In this document: positions 13,025 to 15,446 of the stretch, one piece after another
Layout of the letters: each line of letters begins with the position of its first letter
Numbering within the stretch: position 1 is the stretch's first letter
From: DATIHK01 sp035480775
GTDB lineage: Bacteria; Patescibacteriota; WWE3; UBA101185; UBA10185
Reading direction: 5' to 3'
Assembly: GCA_035480775.1 (NCBI GenBank)
Contig: DATIHK010000012.1
Location: 1 to 15,446, forward strand
DNA: 15,446 nucleotides
Notes under the pieces: model-generated
The model's database searches: none
What the model was told of the DNA's origin: nothing
Seen by the model: only the letters and a program-made list of their open reading frames with translations
Made by a program: the position numbers and the translations under genes

Positions 13025-13561
13025 TTGCGGATAAAACCGCTAAAGGAATATAGTATAAGAGAAAATTATAAAGTAAATCACAGAATAAAGTTTCCGGAGC
13101 TAAGAGTTATAACCCGAGACGGAGAAAATCTTGGAGTAATAACAACACAAGAAGCATTGCGAATAGCCGAAGAGCGTGGACAAGATCTAGTAGTCATTGC
13201 AGAGGCAGCAAATCCTCCGGTAGCTAAAATTTTGGACTTCAACAAGTATTTGTACGAAGAGCACAAAAAAGAGTCAGCCTCGCGGGCTAAATCCAAAAAA
13301 AGCGAACTTAAAGAATTTAGATTTGGACCTACTATCGACAAAGGAGATCTTGAAACTCGCATTTCTCGCGCAGTTGGTTTCTTAAAAGATGGTAATCGCG
13401 TCAAAATTAGCGTAAAATTGCAGGGTCGCGAAAATGACTATCCACAGATAGCACACGAAAAGCTCGATAAGTTTACTGAAGGAATAGCTGAAGTAGGAAA
13501 GCCAGAAGATGCTCCAAAGCGAAATGGAAATATAATTTCGATTACGTATGTAGCCAAATGA
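13025..13561 (+). CDS. infC: Translation initiation factor IF-3
   Basis: A 178-residue two-domain factor that binds the 30S subunit and checks start-codon selection. The N-domain (NYKVNHRIKFPELRVITRDG, then LGVITTQEAL) is followed by the basic linker and the C-domain (KEFRFGPTIDKGDLETRI, KISVKLQGRE). The frame opens with TTG, and no ATG or GTG gives a full-length N-domain, so TTG is the likely start, with no Shine-Dalgarno site. Non-standard starts are typical of infC: E. coli uses AUU and IF-3 represses its own unusual start codon. It lies in the conserved order thrS-infC-rpmI-rplT. Confidence 0.94.
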   Translation: MRIKPLKEYSIRENYKVNHRIKFPELRVITRDGENLGVITTQEALRIAEERGQDLVVIAEAANPPVAKILDFNKYLYEEHKKESASRAKSKKSELKEFRFGPTIDKGDLETRISRAVGFLKDGNRVKISVKLQGRENDYPQIAHEKLDKFTEGIAEVGKPEDAPKRNGNIISITYVAK

Positions 13562-13572
13562 TAGGATTTTTA

Positions 13573-13604
13573 TCGTCTTTTCTCGCTTAGCTCGAAAACG
13601 ACGA
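13573..13604 (+). promoter_or_regulatory. Hairpin before rpmI with UC/UC internal loop
   Basis: TCGTC (13573-13577) pairs with GACGA (13600-13604) with one bulged C, TTTTC pairs with GAAAA (13578-13582 with 13594-13598), then TC faces TC, then GC pairs with GC around a TTA loop. It has the same architecture as the second thrS leader hairpin. It lies nine bases before the chosen rpmI ATG. Confidence 0.55.
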
Positions 13605-13613
13605 ATGAAATTT

Positions 13614-13808
13614 ATGGGAAAATTAAAAACAAGAAAAACATTAGCAAGAAGAGTTCGAATTACCAAAAACGGTAAGATTATGCATAAGCAAACTCGAACC
13701 GGACATTTAAAGGTTAAAATGGATTCGTCAAGAAAATCCAGAACCAGTGGAGTTTCAGTTACTGATAAAGCACATACAAGATTATTTAAAAGATGGTTAG
13801 GAAAGTGA
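13614..13808 (+). CDS. rpmI: 50S ribosomal protein L35
   Basis: A 64-residue basic ribosomal protein of the large subunit. MGKLKTRKTLARRVRITKNG matches the family start (MPKxKT...), so I take the second ATG (13614), not the one at 13605 that follows directly on the hairpin. The first half holds the KxKT...RR core, and the end RLFKRWLGK matches the usual C-terminus. There is no Shine-Dalgarno site; the leader is a hairpin. It lies between infC and rplT as in most bacteria. Confidence 0.9.
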   Translation: MGKLKTRKTLARRVRITKNGKIMHKQTRTGHLKVKMDSSRKSRTSGVSVTDKAHTRLFKRWLGK

Positions 13809-13834
13809 CGCTAGCGCGTCTTTCCTGAAGGAAA
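13800..13834 (+). promoter_or_regulatory. Alternative hairpins masking or freeing the rplT ribosome site
   Basis: GGAAA (13800-13804) can pair with TTTCC (13821-13825), extending the perfect hairpin GACGC-TAGC-GCGTC (13807-13820). The same TTTCC can instead pair with GGAAA (13830-13834), which is the Shine-Dalgarno region AAGGAA of rplT, five bases before its ATG. The two pairings exclude each other. L20 autoregulation of this operon is known in other bacteria. Confidence 0.5.
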
Positions 13835-13838
13835 TAAT

Positions 13839-14195
13839 ATGGCAAGAGCAAGAAACGGCTTCGCAGCACATCAAAGACATGTAAAAGTTCTAGGCCTTGC
13901 AAAAGGTTACCGAGGAACACGCAATAGACTCTTTAAAAGAGCCAATCAAGCAGTTGTCAGAGCTGGTAAACATCAATTTGAAGGACGCAAACAAAGACGC
14001 CGAGATTTAAGAACCTTATGGATTGTTAGAATTAACGCAGCACTAACCGATTCAGGAGTAAAGTACAGCAGATTTATAAGTGGATTAAAAAAAGCCAATA
14101 TTAACCTAGATCGCAAAATGCTTTCTGAAATGGCAGTAAATGACACTAACGCTTTTGCTCAAATTGTTGAAACTGTAAAGAAAATTTCTAACTAA
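13839..14195 (+). CDS. rplT: 50S ribosomal protein L20
   Basis: A 118-residue, very basic large-subunit protein needed early in 50S assembly. The N-terminal extension is MARARNGFAAHQRHVKVL; the family hallmark GYRGTRNRLFKRANQAV and the basic RKQRRRDLRTLWIVRINAA follow. Length is normal for the family. The start has a good AAGGAA site five bases upstream. The rpmI-rplT gap holds competing hairpins that could control initiation. It ends the plus-strand operon; a plus-strand terminator lies at 14317-14339. Confidence 0.97.
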   Translation: MARARNGFAAHQRHVKVLGLAKGYRGTRNRLFKRANQAVVRAGKHQFEGRKQRRRDLRTLWIVRINAALTDSGVKYSRFISGLKKANINLDRKMLSEMAVNDTNAFAQIVETVKKISN

Positions 14196-14203
14196 ATTTC
14201 TTT

Positions 14204-14224
14204 TTTTCTCACTTCGTTCGAAAA
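14204..14224 (+). promoter_or_regulatory. Hairpin after rplT with UC/UC internal loop
   Basis: TTTTC (14204-14208) pairs with GAAAA (14220-14224), TC faces TC, AC pairs with GT, loop TTC. This is the third copy of the shape seen before thrS and rpmI. It begins within a T-rich run eight bases after the rplT stop codon. It is not followed by a T-run, so it is not a standard terminator. Confidence 0.5.
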
Positions 14225-14275
14225 TAAAAAAAGCAGCACAGTAATTAAAACAATTCCAATGTTAAAATTTTAAAT

Positions 14276-14303
14276 AAAAAAGGACTACAATTTCTTGTAG
14301 CCC
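14276..14303 (-). terminator. Intrinsic terminator of the minus-strand gene 14341-14814
   Basis: Read on the minus strand, GGGCTACAA and TTGTAGTCC form nine pairs (one G-U) around a GAAA loop, followed by TTTTTT. On the plus strand the same stem has an A-C mismatch, so it serves the minus strand. Confidence 0.85.
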
Positions 14304-14316
14304 TTAGGCGTAGCAC

Positions 14317-14339
14317 AATCCAGTATTTTGGATTTTTTT
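14317..14339 (+). terminator. Intrinsic terminator of the thrS-infC-rpmI-rplT unit
   Basis: AATCCA (14317-14322) pairs with TGGATT (14329-14334) around GTATTT, followed by T's to 14339. It lies just before the stop of the convergent minus-strand gene. Confidence 0.7.
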
Positions 14340-14340
14340 G

Positions 14341-14814
14341 TTAGACTCGATTGACCAAATTCAGCACAACAGGCGAAGCTAAAAGCAGCAGCGTTACCAC
14401 AACCGGAACGAGGTAAACTTTCCACTTGCCGGTGTGAGTGCTTGTGTTACCATGAGAATCTGTAACAACAACACTGGCGGCATCATGATGAACAACTGCA
14501 GGTTTGGTTAAATTCAGCTTTTCCTCAATGAGGAAATCGGGTAATGTGCTACCAGCGAGCGGACTGACGCGGCGCCGAGCCCGAAGCCTTTCAGCCAACT
14601 TGGAAGGATCTTCCTTAATCTGCCACTGATTGCTGCCAACGCGTTCGAGGCCGGCTGGGTCATAAATCTGCTTCTTCCAGCCACTGCCAGCGGACTTAAA
14701 ACCGTTTGCTCGCAAATACTTGATCAGTTCTAAACCCTCCACAGGCTTGCCGGCTTTCTCGACAATTCGACGAACTCCGGCTACCAACTCGCCATGATTG
14801 AGTTTCTTCGGCAT
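14341..14814 (-). CDS. Winged-helix protein with C-terminal membrane anchor, unknown
   Basis: A 157-residue protein in three parts. Residues 1-68 (ELVAGVRRIVEKAGKPVEGL, ELIKYLRANGF, ending LERVGSNQWQIK) look like a compact winged-helix domain resembling the HARE-HTH type. Residues 69-130 are a polar, low-complexity linker (RARRR, then Thr/His/Ser-rich). A single hydrophobic helix near the C-terminus (about 132-152) leaves a short NLVNRV tail. This predicts a tail-anchored protein with a cytoplasmic nucleic-acid- or protein-binding head. The start has a strong AAGGAG five bases before the ATG and a promoter with a 17-base spacer, and the gene has its own terminator. It is GC-richer than the cluster it sits in and lies, reversed, between rplT and pheS. 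Function is unknown. Confidence 0.72.
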   Translation of the reverse strand: MPKKLNHGELVAGVRRIVEKAGKPVEGLELIKYLRANGFKSAGSGWKKQIYDPAGLERVGSNQWQIKEDPSKLAERLRARRRVSPLAGSTLPDFLIEEKLNLTKPAVVHHDAASVVVTDSHGNTSTHTGKWKVYLVPVVVTLLLLASPVVLNLVNRV

Positions 14815-14856
14815 TGTAACTCCTTGGGATAGATGTTATCGGATAAGATAAACGAG

Positions 14857-14885
14857 ATTCTAAGCTATCTCTCAGATTAATTCAA
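14857..14885 (-). promoter_or_regulatory. Promoter of the winged-helix/membrane-anchor gene
   Basis: On the minus strand: TTGAAT (14885-14880), 17 bases, TAGAAT (14862-14857). The predicted start is near 14850, giving a leader of about 36 bases that ends in AAGGAG (14825-14820). It is divergent from the pheS promoter only 10-20 bases away. Confidence 0.7.
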
Positions 14886-14894
14886 GTTGGTCTG

Positions 14895-14903
14895 TGTTAA
14901 AAT
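14895..14903 (+). promoter_or_regulatory. Extended -10 promoter of pheS
   Basis: TGTTAAAAT (hexamer TAAAAT at 14898-14903) lies 12 bases before the ATG at 14916, predicting a leader of about five bases. This gives pheS its own promoter, separate from rplT. Confidence 0.55.
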
Positions 14904-14915
14904 AAAAAGTGAGCT

Positions 14916-15446
14916 ATGGAAAGCGAAATATTCAAAATTAAAACACAATTCGAAACCGACTTGGCCGAAGCTAAGCAAACAGGTTATTTCGACGGAGTCT
15001 ATTTAAAATATTTTTCTAAAACTCGTGGAATTGTTACAGAACTGATGAAAACTTTACCAAACCTTTCAGCCGAAGAAAAAAGAAACCTTGGGCCACAATT
15101 AAATCAACTCCAAGATGAATTAAAAACTGCTATCGAAAAAGCTAAGTCTCAATATACTCAAACTCAAATTGATGATCCAAGAATAGATTTAACACTTCCA
15201 CAACAACCCAAAAAATCAGGAATGTTGCATCCAACTACTCAAGTAATTCGTGAAATGAACAAATTCTTTAGGTATTATGGCTATTCGGTTGCCGAAGGGC
15301 CGGAAATCGAAACCGCCGAATATAACTTTCGCCGTTTAAACTTGCCTGAAAACCATCCGGCAACTGATTTACAAGATTCGCTCTTTGTTGAAGAACCCAA
15401 CATTTTACTACGAACTCATACCTCATCGGTAGAAACTCGAGTTCTA
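14916..15446 (+). CDS. pheS: Phenylalanyl-tRNA synthetase alpha subunit, 3' end cut off
   Basis: The first 177 residues of the class II alpha subunit of the (alpha-beta)2 enzyme. An N-terminal coiled-coil arm that contacts tRNA-Phe (about residues 1-85, Lys/Glu-rich) is followed by the catalytic start HPTTQVIREMNKFF (about 108-121), GYSVAEGPEIETAEYNFRRL, LPENHPATDLQDSLFV and RTHTSSVETRV, all matching the family. The frame runs off the window without a stop, so the rest and any pheT lie beyond 15446. The ATG has no Shine-Dalgarno site and sits 12 bases after an extended -10 box. Gene order rplT-pheS is ancestral, here split by one reversed gene. Confidence 0.95.
   Translation, partial: MESEIFKIKTQFETDLAEAKQTGYFDGVYLKYFSKTRGIVTELMKTLPNLSAEEKRNLGPQLNQLQDELKTAIEKAKSQYTQTQIDDPRIDLTLPQQPKKSGMLHPTTQVIREMNKFFRYYGYSVAEGPEIETAEYNFRRLNLPENHPATDLQDSLFVEEPNILLRTHTSSVETRVL

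Noticed and set aside
6641..13808. Reassigned TGA (glycine code of some Patescibacteria)
   Set aside because: TGA ends several genes at natural family lengths (infC, rpmI, the genes ending at 6643, 7154 and 11038), so it is a stop here.
1..15446. CRISPR array, transposase or integrase, prophage genes
   Set aside because: No regularly spaced repeats and no recombinase or phage structural protein are visible anywhere in the window.

Overview
This is an AT-rich bacterial chromosome segment, most probably from a member of the Patescibacteria (Candidate Phyla Radiation). That placement is inference. The clues are a trigger factor without its peptidyl-prolyl isomerase domain, a threonyl-tRNA synthetase without the N-terminal TGS domain, many leaderless or near-leaderless start codons, and short membrane proteins of no recognised family. 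TGA is used as a normal stop, so the code is standard.

Layout. Positions 107-367 hold a promoter and a composite tRNA locus: an intact tRNA-Leu(UAG) lies inside the anticodon arm of a second, interrupted tRNA-Leu(UAG)-like gene. Then follow an SGNH hydrolase, a GT-C type membrane glycosyltransferase and an SppA peptidase (380-3738). Positions 3739-4590 look empty but hold a minus-strand operon of four tiny, GC-richer genes, two with a transmembrane helix, plus one possible tiny plus-strand gene. Next are tig-clpP, tRNA-Val(GAC), a small membrane protein, a soluble unknown protein, a minus-strand MgtA-like P-type ATPase, a small GC-richer unknown and a membrane protein. The right third is the classic translation cluster thrS-infC-rpmI-rplT followed by pheS (cut by the window edge). 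A minus-strand gene for a winged-helix plus C-terminal membrane-anchor protein lies between rplT and pheS.

Two expression styles alternate. The AT-rich genes often have a -10 box six to eleven bases before the start codon, so their mRNAs should be leaderless or nearly so; Shine-Dalgarno sites appear mainly inside operons (clpP, rplT) and at thrS. The GC-richer unknown genes (about 3776-4497, 9807-10109, 14341-14814, and to a lesser degree 6711-7154) have leaders of about 30-50 bases, most have a recognisable ribosome binding site, and most have their own intrinsic terminator. They look like self-contained modules placed between housekeeping transcription units. The thrS-rplT region also carries three copies of one RNA hairpin shape with the same UC/UC internal loop, and an apparent Shine-Dalgarno-masking switch before rplT.
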